DNA from: Enoplosus armatus
Lineage: Eukaryota > Chordata > Actinopteri > Centrarchiformes > Enoplosidae
NCBI RefSeq assembly: GCF_043641665.1
Contig: NC_092192.1
Location: 20,690,978-20,754,977, forward strand
Length of the DNA stretch: 64,000 bases
Direction: 5' to 3'
The notes under the pieces are model-generated. The model saw only the letters and a list, made by a program, of their open reading frames with translations, did not search any database and was not told where the DNA came from. Of the stretch, positions 36,557 to 57,695 are shown piece after piece (the stretch's first letter is position 1; each line of letters starts with the position of its first letter). The position numbers and the translations under genes were made by a program.

Positions 36557-39500
36557 ACCTTGAAAGGTGTAACCCGAAGTGTTCACCTTAGGTTATGTTT
36601 TTACTGGAAAATATGAAAGCCCACTTTTGCCAGGAAAGTATTAAAAATAGATGAAAAGTTAGGAGGAGGCACTAAGTCGAAAGTATAATTACTCATAACT
36701 CTAATTTGCGTGGGCTGAAGTTATGGTTTAGAATTTTTTATTCATATTTTTGACATCAGTGTTTATGCGATGGTAGAGCAAATATAGGACAAAACACATA
36801 TCGAGTAAATCAGTTACATCAGAAAAGCTCTTCATGTAAAACTAAACTAATTGTGTTGGTAGCCATGCTCGCGTGTCTGCCGGTCCACCAAGACAGAAAT
36901 ATCTCAACAAGTATTGGATGGATTGCCATGAAATGTTCTACACACGTTCATGTTCCCCAGAGGACGAATCCTACTGAGTTTGGCGATCCTTGATGTGATC
37001 AAACTTGAACACTGCCAACTTTGGTACAAACATTCCTGCTCTCCTGAGGAGGAACAGTGAGATAACCTTGACGTAACCCTTGACTTTCCGTCATCAAGTC
37101 AAAATGTGAATGTGTGAATACTTTGCTTTATGACCTGCAAAACTAATGACGCTTAGCCTCAGCTAAGTGCTTTGTGTTTCGTGCTAATTAGTAAATGTTA
37201 GCATGCTAAAATGCTAAACTAACATGGCGACCATGGTGAACATTACACCTGCTAAATCATGTTAGCATGCTGGTGTTAGCATTGAGCTTAAAGCACCGCT
37301 GTGCCAAAGTACAGCCTCACAGAGCGTCTCACCTTGGTAGGGTTTCTTCTGTGTGAGAATTCCCCAGATGACAATAGAGAAACTGTGGAGGAAAAATGAA
37401 GTTGAAAGACATCAGTACGAGGAAAATATCAAGCCAAGAAAATGGCACATTCTATTTCAAGCTGAAATTACTTAGCATTCAAATCACCCCCAACCACTCT
37501 CAGACTGTGGAAATAATTCAATGGAAAGTGTCTTTTCCACGTTACAAATCCATCGCCTACATTTGATTCATTACAGTGACTGATATGAGTCAGAGGTTGA
37601 CTGAACATACAAAAGTGGGGGAAAGGCAGGCAGGCAGACAGCAAACACCAATCCCAAAACAAAGACCTACGTTCATACAAACTGCGAAAAAAAAAAAAAA
37701 TCCCACCTGTATACATCGTGCTTGGTGTCTGACACTCTGTCCTTCTCAATGATGCGCTCAGGAGGCAGGTAGGCGATAGTGCCACAGAAGCCGTCCCTAC
37801 TGATGTCATCAGCCCGTGACAGGCCGTTCCACCGGGCCAGGCCAAAATCTGAAATCTGAGACAGAGGGGGTGGGGGGGGGGGGGTCAGATAAGACCCTCA
37901 AACAGAGCAACCATGCTGCCTTTCTCATGAAGCACCGTGACACTGATGACTAACTTTGCCCGCTGAGTGTGACAGGCTGCTAAGCTCTCATTATGTGCAC
38001 TCAGTGGTATGATGAGGGCAACGCAGCCATGTCCCAGCCTGCAGGAGAGGAGAGGCCCTTCATGTGTGCGCACACCCACACTCTTTCACGCACACACACA
38101 CATTCACAGAGGGAGATTAAACAGGAGCTGAATTAATCCTGTTGGGACAGGCCCGGGTGAGGTGTTTACATCCAGGTATTAAACTCCAGAAGTGACGGTT
38201 CCCACCCATTGCTCTCAGTAGAGCTGAACCGTTTAAGAGGTCGGACAGAGGCTGAGAGACACCTGTCTGCCCAGAGCGTGTGCAGGGCTGTCATTTTTAA
38301 ATGGATGAAAAGGAACGGCGAACCACCTTACGGCTGAAATTCCTTTTAAAAACACTAAAACTGTGACTTTCAACCAGCTTTGGAGCAAAGACGGCTGTGA
38401 TTTGACTTCATGTCAAATCTGTGTTACATCAGCAAAAACATTCAATCATGATAATATATGGTTCCCATGAGATGATTGATGATGTTTTCCCAATCAAACA
38501 ATGTTAAAGCCATAGAAAAACTTTGCAGCTGTTAAGGTGCTTTTTGTTTTTACCTTTGCATTTTTACATCAAACCAAACATTGACAGCACAACAAAATGA
38601 TTTAGACCATATTTTATAAAAAAAGATCTGTGCACATTAACAACTGGATAAGCTCATCACCTTTTTCGGTCACTAATCTGAATGTTTTCAGTCAATGCAG
38701 CCGAAACAAAAAGAGACCTCAACTTTGTGACAAACTCTCTCTACCTTGACATGATAGTGAGCATCCAGCAGGATGTTGGCTGGCTTCAGGTCCAGATGGA
38801 GCAGCGGTGGGTTCATGCAGTGCAGGAAGTTCATTCCCACCGCCGTCTCGTGGATGATGCGGAAGCGGAGCTCCCAGGGCAGCGGCTCGGTGGCCAGCAG
38901 GGTCTGCAGGGACCCGGTCTCCATGTACTCCATGACGAGGCCCTGGGATTCCCCACAGATCCCATACACAGGCAGGATGTATCTGAACTTGGCTGCCTCC
39001 ATCTTCTTAGCCTCCTCCAGCAGCTCTGAACGCTCCCTGTGATTTAAAAAAAACATATTGATTGCACAATATGCTACATTTTATTGGCGTCAGTGAGTCA
39101 GCACACTGCAGCTGAGAAGAGATGAAACGTTGTTTTTAAGGCGTTTAGGTTAGCTTGTGGTTAGCCAACCCTCTCCACATCCATTGGTTCTAACATTTAT
39201 CAAATCTACCTTCTCATAGAGGTCACGCTTTGCTCATTGAGCATACCTTTAGTCCTAACCCAAATTCCAGCGCATTACATGTCATCCTTACTGAACTCCC
39301 AGCTATGCAAAATATTTACTGGCACTGAGGTGTGACCTCTATAGACATCTATAAATGATTTACCAATGTTCATCAGGTGGATTGTGCTCTTAACTGTCCA
39401 GAGGCTCTTTTAAGGCCTTGAGGACATTCCAGCCCAGCCTGGAATGCATCAGGAGAGCATTAAACAGAGCTCTTGTTCTCTGTCGCTCAACCTTTGCACA

Positions 39501-41656
39501 GCTCCCTTTATCAGTCCACTGGCCCTGCTGACATGCCTCAAACCCAGCTGTGCAGGTCATACATGACCTCAGTGCACGTATCTGCAGCAAAGGTTGCTTT
39601 AAATGAGGACAGATGAGAGAAAGATAAATCACTAATGGTTGTGTATTCATAGGAATGTGCTTCAAAGGCAGAATTAGCTGAGCTGGACGGGGAATTCAGT
39701 TTTTCCACTATTAATAAAATGAAATTAGATGCACTGAAGAGACTCCTACGACTCCTACGAGTCCATTAGGTGCAAAGTGTATCAGGTTACTAAAAAAGAG
39801 TCATGCTCTATAGGAGGGAGCCTGGCTATAATTGCCCTTTATAGTCGGTACAAGTGAAGGAGGCACAAGCCCCCCCAAATCTGCCAGGCAGGAATAATCA
39901 AACATGATATGGGAGAAGGGGCAAACGCTTGTTTTCTAAATCCTTCATCTTATCTAATAAGTGCTCAGCAGCTCTTCAGAACCAAACAATGTCCTTGCTT
40001 TAAACAGACAGGCCCGGTAAGACCGGTTTTACAGCTTCTTTTATTGTCTGTACCACAACAGCGGCAGCCCGCAACCCCGGCAGACAAAGGTGGCTTTGAG
40101 TCCCTGCTGCTGGATGCTATGTGCGGGTCAATGAAGGCTGCCGTCAAACGACTGTTTATGTACTTTGCAGATGTTAGGGGATGATAACATCTTTGGTTGA
40201 GGTTCAGCGGACGCTTGAAGTCGCTCCACAGGTTCTGAGAGGATGTCAGTCAATGCTGAAATGGCCACTTCCTGTTTGTTGGTTATCTGTCTAAAATGTT
40301 TCGGTGACCAGATGAGAGGTCCTAATGTGATATCAGACGAGACAAAAAAAATCGGTTGAGTGATCAAATGAGGAAATACAAATTTAGACAGCTGCGTCTG
40401 GGGCTCATCATCATTTAGAAAGGACAGGTGCAACTCTGTCAATTACACTTAATCACATGAGAATCATTATCTCAGATCATGAGCAATTACTTATTCCTCT
40501 ACTAATTAAAACATGGCTGAGGTGATGTTTATAATTTGTCTGAAGCCCACAGATGAACCCGGTGTGTGTGTGTATACGCAGCCGAGAAGGACGGAAAACT
40601 TCCACGGGGAGGCGGGTTGCTGTGCTGCTGAAGGGGTCGACCTTCAGTGAAGGCTCACATAGAACTTGACACCGGTCACCCACACCGCAGGACAGCTGAG
40701 ACACACACACACGCACACACTCTTTTTCTCCACACAAACACTTCCACAAAATACACAAAACACCCACTTTTCTTTAATTTGAGAGATCTATGCAGAGCAA
40801 CGATTCATGGTTGTTACAGGATTTGAGAGGGTTGTGTAATCTCTAGTAGTGCCTGGAGGGGAAAGACCACCTTACCACCCTCATTGAAATGTACATTTAT
40901 TTAAATCAGCCCCTCCCTGTGGCCAATAGATGAAAACATCACTATTGATTGGGGGAATCAGCAGTGAACCTTTCATGTTTGGGTCTGGTCGGAATAAGCA
41001 AACTGCCACAACTCTGAGAAATGTGGACTTACTTTTACCTGAGGATCAATAAGCGCGTCAGCTCTCCCTGCCGCACAACTTAACGGTGTCTAAATATCTG
41101 AAGGTGGCCCCTCGTTTGCTGCTGAGTGTTCCCCGACTGGTAGTAAGTGACTCACACTCAATTCCTGGTGTTCACCCTTCCAGGACTCCGAAGCACTGAA
41201 TTACTTTTCACAGTCATATTCTGAGCCTCTGTCCGTCTACCATTTGGCCATAAACTGGTCATCGAATGATAAAACTAAGAGACAAGAGCAGGCTAAAGAC
41301 AGGTTTGTACAGCTGGTGCTCAGAGGGACCAAACACAGAAGTAAAGAAATATCTGAACTATGCCAGAGCTTCAACAGGAACACGTTGAGCTAAATTCTTT
41401 TACACTTCTTCAAGTCCTTTTTACATATACACCACTTCAAAGATAATCCATGTGGCTCAACAGCTGTAACTTACTTCTCATCCATATGAAGGCAGGGAGG
41501 GCACTTGATAGCCAGCCATGTTTTCCACTGTACGTGCCGGACTTTGTATACTTGTCCAAATCCACCTGAGCCTATTTTCTCCCAGTTGCCAAACTCAGAG
41601 GAATCAAAGGTCCTTAAAAGCCCCATATTCCCACGTGGAGAATCGGGGACATCCAT
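32993..41656 (-). CDS. ripk4: RIPK4, receptor-interacting serine/threonine kinase 4 with ankyrin repeats
   Basis: Coding exons are 41475-41656, 38745-39036, 37707-37855, 37333-37382, 35653-35811, 35336-35451, 34403-34643 and 32993-34218. They sum to 2415 bases, 804 aa, between the two human isoform lengths. The kinase domain (about residues 20-285) shows the glycine loop GSGGFGQVY, the AIKC lysine, the catalytic [12 protein letters not shown] (the RIPK4-type HLD form), DFG and the PPE motif. A linker (about 286-400) includes [13 protein letters not shown] and a serine-rich stretch. The last exon encodes about ten ankyrin repeats. RIPK4 is a membrane-proximal kinase that acts in epidermal differentiation and in PKC, NF-kappaB and Wnt signalling. 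All introns are GT-AG. Joining exon 5 directly to exon 6 gives the [12 protein letters not shown] junction of the shorter mammalian isoform. The start is the only in-frame Met with an RIPK4-like N-terminus. Confidence 0.97.
34703..34763 (+). repeat. Fragment of a teleost dispersed repeat in a ripk4 intron
   Basis: The segment around CATTACATTTATACTC and GCTCTTATCCAAAGCCACTT matches the widespread fish repeat whose core is 'cattacatttat...gctttatccaaagcgacttaca'. It lies just upstream of ripk4 exon 7 on the transcribed strand. It is degenerate. Confidence 0.65.
36520..36549 (+). repeat. (CA)n microsatellite
   Basis: About 15 tandem CA units in ripk4 intron 4. Confidence 0.9.
36860..37325 (+). 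repeat. Dispersed teleost repeat, copy 1, abutting ripk4 exon 4
   Basis: This segment runs from a 'tggatggattgccatgaaa' block through repeated GTTAGCATGCTA motifs to TACAGCCTCACAGAGC. It is a familiar percomorph interspersed repeat of uncertain class. It lies in ripk4 intron 4 and ends within about ten bases of the exon 4 donor. A second copy in the opposite orientation is in prdm15 at 53190-53560. Confidence 0.75.
37872..37884 (+). repeat. Poly-G run beside ripk4 exon 3
   Basis: Thirteen G just upstream (minus strand) of ripk4 exon 3, so on the transcript a C-rich tract precedes the acceptor at 37855-37856. Confidence 0.8.
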
Positions 41657-44600
41657 ATCCGTGTTGTGAGAGACCCACCAGCTGGGTAAACTCCTTTTTT
41701 ATTCTTCTCCGAGGCACAATCTGAGCAAGTGAACATACACACCGACCTACCCGCTTGTGAGCTCTTCCTTGTTTTTCCCCTTGTCAAGCTCAGTGTGGCC
41801 CCTCCCTCTCTTCAGGTGAAAAGAGGGGGGGAGGGGGTTGGGTCTTGGTGCTGTGACATCACTTCCTGGTTTTGAAACAGGGAAGAGGTGGAAAGCTTTA
41901 CAAAGGAAACAAGACAGGCCACAGGGCGCCATGCTGCCACAGTTGTTTTCCAGATGCCCTGAAGTCCCGAGCTGTCTCGTATTTCTGCCATGAAAAGAAG
42001 AAAATAATGCGTGTCATGAGCCGGAGTCCATGAAGCCAGGAATGTGTCATTTCATTAACACACCTTTGTCCCACTGTAGACCATTATCCAAGTCAAGCCC
42101 CCTGAGGTAAGAAGAGGGAGTATGCCTTAACAATAGGTGGGTTATGTGATGTTGAGCAGATGGGTTTGGAATGTGGAACGTGTGGACTCATCTTCTCAGC
42201 AGATGTCCGTCCATAGCTGTGGATCGACAGAACTGTGTATGAAAAAATACATTGTGTGGGTTCCCATGACGTGTGTGAGATGAGATGGTCAGGGAAACGT
42301 GCTGACAGTTTGTGGAAGTGCACCACTTTTTTTCCACTTCATTCCCACGTGCACCTGTCCTACACGTCAGGCCAGAGACAGGGAAGCAGCCGCAGAGCTG
42401 ATATGAAATCAGTATTTTGCTCAAGGACACTTCTTGCACATAAGAAGTCTTGAACCGGCGTCCTCTGGCTGGAGACTGTAAATAATTCATTTTTCACTTA
42501 TCATGAAACAAGGATGTAGTGGAGGTCAAACCCACCTTATCTACAGGTTAGGCTGACGTAGATATAATGAAGCAAATTCCTGTAATACATCTCACACACA
42601 GCAAATAGAATACTTTACATCAAACTGGTGTAATTAACCAAAAACAAGACTGCTAGACCAGAAACCTCTGCTTTAGGGACTGTACAAAAATGATTGGGGT
42701 GGGTAGGTGGGAGGGGTTGATTTTCATTCATTCAATCTTATAATTCAAAAAAACAAAAAAAACAGTGTTAGTAATATTTTTAGCTTTTTAAGAGTAAAAT
42801 TCATGCACTTTCATGGTATCTAAACCAAAAATTCCCATTCTGAGAGCAGATGGTCGCCCTCATGAGGTCGGGTTTACACCAGAGGCGGAGTGAAAAACGT
42901 AAAAACGCCCCCCCCCCCACTTTTCATTTTGCCGCCCATGTCAGGCAATCTAGCTCCGGTCTGGTCCACGTCTGGTGTGAGACGACAGGAGACCACAAAC
43001 AAATATGACGACAGGATCGTTTTCATTTCAAACATTAAAAGATTTTTGTGTGGATGAAAGACCAGATTATGTTGAAATTCAAGCTTTTTTTAAATTTTTC
43101 TCTCAGGGATATTTTTTCAAGGTATATATTCGAATTCAAGCACATTCTTAACCTTCAAAACATAAAATGAATTAAAAGTTGGAAGCAATTCCCTTACTAT
43201 AAACATAAGAATCACTTATTTCGTTTTACCTGCATGTCAATACATTCTGACTGAAATTGGAAAACTGTATTAAATGTATCTGCATGCAAATTGTGGCCTT
43301 TTGGGTCCCCTGATGCTCCGGGGCCTCAGCGCCTCTCGGCCTGTGTCTAACTAACTTCTCTATTGTTTGTTTATGTTGAAAATCTTGCCTATCTATATTT
43401 ACCTCCTCTTACCCGACATAACACATGATCTCATGATCTCACCTTACTCCACCCTGCTCCCCAGATTTAATTAGGAAACTGGAAGGACGAGGTATGAAGA
43501 GTAAGTGTAAATATGTCATCAGGGACGCCGCTGAGACAATAAGCAGATCTTATTGGTTCGTGAGGAGGCTTCGGTTCAGGCTGCTGGCTCTTGTCAGCGT
43601 TTGTCCCCCCCCAAGGCTGCTGCTCTTCAGACACACAAACAGAGGCATTAACACGTACTGCAGTGAAAGTTGGTCGGCGGTGTGAATCAGAGGCCTTTGA
43701 GGCCTTCGTCCGGCCCTCCTGTAAAGTGTAAATGTGTCCTCTGGGGCGGCATCACGCCCCTCATCATTAGAATGAAAGAGGAGCTTTTATTCATGTGTTA
43801 ATCAAATCAGCTGTTTTCATCCGTTTTACAGCTCTGATTAAAAACAAGAAAACAAATCAGGACGGTCCACCACCCCCCCCCCCACTGTGAGGAAAATGGC
43901 TTCTCTTGTGTTGATTCAAATGAGCTTCGCTGGTCTGAAAGCATCAGTACGCATGAGGTGAAGACTTGTGGCTGAATTCAAATCAATAACAAACCATCTC
44001 ATAGATTAACTGACAGATCAGTGAATGTTCATTTAGTGTAGCACTGCATCACAGATTTCATGCACCACTCACACTTTTCTGGATCCCCCACAGTTCTGGA
44101 TGAAGGCTCTTTGTATACATCTTGAAACTTGTTTTGAGGATCTGGTTTGATTCTTTACTGTTTGACGGTATTTGCTGCTCTTAGCGAGAAAACAAACGTG
44201 TAGTTAGTTAATAGTGAATATATATTTGTGTGTGAGATATTGGCAGACTTTATCGCCATCTACTGGAGGTTTTCATATTAAAGCATTCACCTCAGACAGT
44301 GTATTTACAAAAAAATATGCATGAAGCTAATTTCACATTCTACATGTGAGGGAAATAATATAGGGCAGTGTCACTAAATCTGGCACTGCTGTGATAGATG
44401 TTGTTTTGTTCTGCAGAGGTCAGTGCTGGGTTATAATATCTCAAACACTAACAGCTGTGTTTGAACTGTCCAACATTAAACAGCAGTCCCAGATATGGAG
44501 AGCACGAAGGCCGCGTCTGGACGGTGGTGTGCTCACACTCCAGGTTCATGATCAAGTGAAATATTCTGCCTCTTCCCGTCTAATCACGAGCACTGCTGAG

Positions 44601-44955
44601 TGTTTGTGATGTGTGGCGGATTTCAGCAAGGATACACGTACCTAAACCCAGGTCACCCACGTTAATATGAGTAGACCAAAACCTCTTCAGGCTGATGTTA
44701 ATGCCTCTGATAGTCATATTGCACATGACAAGCATCAATATCAAACACATGCAGTGTGATAAGAAATACTCTCTCTCTCTGGGCCGGAGGCACTTTAAAT
44801 ATTTGTTGTGTGAGGGGAGCCATCTTAAATCTTTCACTGACATAGGAACAAACAGCCCTAATACAGACTATTACTTTTATTATAACTTTGGAGTTTTGCG
44901 TGTTCCCTCATTAAAGAAATCAAGCGGTGAATACCGTCTCAAAGATAAACTCAGC

Positions 44956-45025
44956 TGAACTCAGCCATGGCTTCGTGCCTCGGCTCGGTGAGATCAACTA
45001 TTTGTATTCGTCGGACTCCGGAGGC
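44956..45025 (-). pseudogene. Decayed duplicate of part of prdm15 exon 22
   Basis: About 65 bases are nearly identical to 47497-47562 inside prdm15 exon 22, in the same orientation. The shared core includes CCATGGCTTCGTGCCTCGGC and ATTCGTCGGACTCCG. The copy has a five-base insertion and a few substitutions; on the minus strand it reads an in-frame stop after the SDEY codons, so it is not a usable coding exon. It lies about 1.0 kb beyond the prdm15 stop. Confidence 0.85.
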
Positions 45026-45228
45026 TGTCGTTTAAAGAAGAGAAGACTTGGGCATTGGCTTTAAGACAAGGATACATAGTCATGTAAATGCAAGACATTT
45101 GTCATTGATAAGTCTATTTGGCAAAGAAATGCATTTTGTTATCTTGAAAAGAAAACTCCTAACTGTGGGTACATGTTTGGCATCCCTTCATATTTAGAAC
45201 ATTTGTATCTGTGGAAGATATGTCCTAT

Positions 45229-45279
45229 TCTCTCTCTCTCTCTCTCTCTCACTCACTCACTCACTCACACACACACACA
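45229..45279 (+). repeat. Compound microsatellite (TC)n-(CACT)n-(CA)n
   Basis: Three adjoining simple repeats in a row, typical of slippage-driven teleost sequence. Confidence 0.9.
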
Positions 45280-45424
45280 GTGCTGTTTTGCAGGAAAGCC
45301 ATCAGCTTCTGACTGACTGGAGCACACACAGACTCGCTGGTCTGAGATCTGAGGAGATCCCGGGCAGATGGTCACATTGCTATAAACAGAAGCAGGTTGG
45401 CTTCAGATGACATTTGATTTAGAA

Positions 45425-45445
45425 CCCCCCCCCCCCCCCCCCCCC
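45425..45445 (+). repeat. 21-base poly-C run
   Basis: Twenty-one C on the plus strand, near the predicted 3' end of prdm15. Confidence 0.85.
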
Positions 45446-45707
45446 GGGCAGATTTCACTGTTGACCACACAAACAGAATTCATATGAAGACAAATAAAAA
45501 GAACAAGCACTTCAAAGAGGTATTTTGTTTAAAAATAATAGTACAAAAACTCTTCCAGTATCTTCTTCCAGACAGTTCAATAATTACAGTTTACAGCGTT
45601 CAAAAATAACATTTCATGAGTGAGCCGACCATTACTTATCACATAACCTGGCAGAAGTGCTTTCACTGAAACTGTCGACTGCACCAGATGTGTCTTCCTT
45701 CTCAGCT

Positions 45708-45713
45708 TTTATT
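45708..45713 (-). promoter_or_regulatory. prdm15: Candidate poly(A) signal of prdm15
   Basis: The minus strand reads AATAAA about 340 bases beyond the prdm15 stop codon. The choice among possible signals is inferred from proximity only. Confidence 0.4.
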
Positions 45714-46054
45714 ATTATTCACTTATCTTGAAAACATGCATGCTTTTAAAAGGCTGGTAAGGCATTTGAATATTCAACGTTGCTTTGGTTTGAAATGTAA
45801 ATCTTCCAGAGGAGTGTCAGTGATTTTGGCTGAACGTACCATTTCTTTCTCTTTTTAAATATTACGTTAATTATTAACAGCCACTTTGTTTTGTCCGTAT
45901 AAAAAAAGAAAGAAAATCATTACAATTTCATTCACTTCCATGGGGCTGGAGAGGCATCTGGGTGACAACGATCAAAGCTTTGTACAGTTTGATAAAATCT
46001 ACTCTACTATACAACAATGTCTGAGTGAGGTGACCAGCACCCCCAGGCTCTGCT

Positions 46055-55679
<9,625 letters not shown>

Positions 55680-55979
55680 TATGCCAACCTGTGAACAGAG
55701 GGAAAGACAGTTCCTATCATGTCAACACACAACAGGAAACAAGGATCAGGACAGGAGGGAGCTGACCAGCGACCAAGTCCAGCAGACTGTACATTTATGG
55801 AGAGGAACTACTTTTAAGAGTGTGTTTGAATGTAACTGAACTTCAAGCCTGTACATTTAACCCGGCACAGTTCAGCTGTGTTGAATGCATCAGAGCTCCT
55901 GGCTAAACACAGCAGTGCATCATGGCCACAGCAAGTGGTTTCTGGTATTAGCGCTACAGTTGGAGCATGCACATTAACG

Positions 55980-56420
55980 TATGCAGTCCGGGCAGGCGAA
56001 GGGATCCAGGATCTGAGTCGTTCCCAAACTCTAGCCGGGTTTTAACTCCGATCTGAGCGGCTCCTCTTCAGCAAAATGTAACAAAGAACAGTCGGCATGG
56101 CGGATGGACCGGAGACCGAAGCCACCAAACCGGAGTCGATGCTCTTCAACGCAGAGCAGTCAGCCGTGGAGGCGGCTCAGGAGAAGCCGGAGCGACGCGG
56201 ACAGACCAGCTGCACCTCGACCACAAAACTGCGTCGCCATTTTGTAGGAAATCGGTGTACATTTATGGGAAAACGCGTTACCTTTTCTGCAAAAGACCCT
56301 TCATTTATCGAATCCTGACTCCGGGTTCCAATCCGCTCCAGAGACGGCGCAGGACCGGAAACGACCCGCGCCGAGTGCATTATGGGGATTGTAGGCTCGT
56401 CAGAATTGCAATGAAGCAAC
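55980..56420. promoter_or_regulatory. prdm15: CpG-rich probable prdm15 promoter
   Basis: This stretch is richer in GC and CpG than its surroundings and lies upstream of the first coding exon of prdm15, whose acceptor-side 5' UTR (55680-55688) shows that a noncoding exon exists further up. A ZNF143/THAP11-like site lies at about 56377-56396. I could not fix the noncoding exon or its donor. Confidence 0.45.
56097..56318 (+). CDS. Divergent ORF of unknown status, 73 aa
   Basis: A plus-strand ORF begins at an ATG with a favourable context (G at -3 and +4) inside the prdm15 promoter region, in divergent orientation. The first 35 residues, starting MADGPETEATKPESML, are acidic, Ala/Glu-rich and soluble-looking; the rest is basic and unremarkable and ends at a stop. 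I recognise no domain or homologue. It could be the start of a divergent transcript with a later splice, or chance coding in CpG-rich sequence. No other plus-strand gene is seen nearby. Confidence 0.2.
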   Translation: MADGPETEATKPESMLFNAEQSAVEAAQEKPERRGQTSCTSTTKLRRHFVGNRCTFMGKRVTFSAKDPSFIES

Positions 56421-57140
56421 TCGACAGAGCATTAATAAGGGAGTTAGAGTTTTTTTTTTTATTGTACTTCACTTAACAAAATGATATGGAAAGCCCTGAA
56501 ATCTCTAAAGCCTGTCCCGTGGCTTTTCTTTTTAAAACAATATGTTTGTTTATTGTCTTATTGTTCTAATAAGTGGCTTTTTATTTACGTCATTACTCTA
56601 CACGGCACGGATTTGACTACACAGCACCCTTAGTGGGTGGAAGAAGTCTTCAGATCCATTACTGAAGTAAAATGAATTATTCAAGGTAATGTAAAAAGAC
56701 AAGACTTTACACAAGTAAAAGTCCTGCATTCAAATTCTTACTTATGTACAAATACAGAAATACTGTTGTAGCTGGTGGAGGAGCTGATTTACTGTTTTGC
56801 ACCTTCAGCTTCACTCTTATAAAGCCATTTCTGTCTGTAATTGAGTCTTAAAAAACATAGTTTTAATATTACTAATAGAATATTACAATGTTAATTTTCC
56901 TACAAGTTACAGGAGCACTGGGGAGAATTCATTCCAGCCAAGACATTCAAAGTGGCACCACAACCTCAGTTATTCAATCAATATTTATTGCTGGAAATGA
57001 AATAACTCGATATGTGTATTAGTTACAATCCCTGCAGGGAAATGACTGATGTTCAGCAACAACAGTGAAGTCAGTCAGTTTCTGTGCACAGAGCAGATGC
57101 CAATTAAAAAACAAAAACAAAAAAAAAAACAACATCAGGA
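56380..57140. other. Intergenic between the prdm15 promoter and an exon-like terminal segment
   Basis: AT-rich sequence without recognised exons. Pieces such as 'cttatgtacaaatacagaaatact' and 'gtaaaagtcctgcattcaa' look like a common fish repeat, but I did not delimit it. Confidence 0.35.
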
Positions 57141-57145
57141 AGCAG

Positions 57146-57385
57146 TTTATTAATCACATACAGCCCTACTGCTCACTGAATGCATAACAGTAGCCAATGC
57201 TTGCAGGCTGCCATAAGCGAGAGCTCTGAAGTGGAGCATGACTAAAACAACCCGTTTTCCCCTCCGGTCCTCAGAGTTTAAAGGTGATTCTGTGTGAACA
57301 GACTTTTCATCAGCCCGAATCAGACTGCGGTCCGCGATGGTGGACGAGAGCCGGCGATGAGAAGGGATCACAGAACCGACCATGA
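57146..57385 (-). ncRNA. Possible terminal exon of an unassigned transcript
   Basis: On the minus strand a good acceptor (TTGGTATTTACAG|ATCATGG) at about 57385 is followed by about 235 bases ending in a canonical AATAAA at 57146-57151. With the exon-like segment at 57494-57695 it makes a plausible spliced 3' end. The frame is open from the acceptor for over 60 codons but resembles nothing that I know. It may be an alternative c2cd2 3' end, a lncRNA or a small coding gene. Confidence 0.3.
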
Positions 57386-57493
57386 TCTGTAAATACCAAG
57401 ACAAAGACAACCCACGCTGGATCTGCAGGATAGTGTTGTCATAAAGTGAGTGTTTTAAATTCTCAGATAGTCCAATAACGTAAACACTCACTT

Positions 57494-57695
57494 AACAGAT
57501 ATGTTATGTGCATAGGCTTCTTGATTATAGACACTGCAGGATGGTGCAGGAACATGGTGGTACGCTTGTCTCTCAGAGCCATTCCAACAGTTTGCTACAG
57601 TCCTTAAGTCCTCTGGTGCGATGGTGGCCTCAGGAGCTAAAGGTCACGTCAAGTCGAGGAACAAGTCCACCCATGACATCATCCTCAGAACAACT
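57494..57695 (-). ncRNA. Possible internal exon of the unassigned transcript
   Basis: A minus-strand acceptor (TTGCCTTACAG) at about 57695 and a strong donor (GTTAA|GTGAGT) at about 57493 bracket this segment. One frame is open for about 20 codons after the acceptor and then stops. Plus-strand signals also exist at both edges, so the strand is not certain. Confidence 0.25.

Larger units (their letters stand above)
41657..45400. other. ripk4 5' region and intergenic interval up to prdm15
   Basis: No coding exon was recognised upstream of the ripk4 start. The ripk4 5' UTR and promoter should lie in the first few hundred bases, but no clear TATA box or CpG island decides the position. The interval contains poly-C runs at 42908-42918 and 43873-43883, a 21-base poly-C at 45425-45445, a compound microsatellite at 45229-45279 and a duplicated fragment of a prdm15 exon at 44956-45025. 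Confidence 0.5.
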
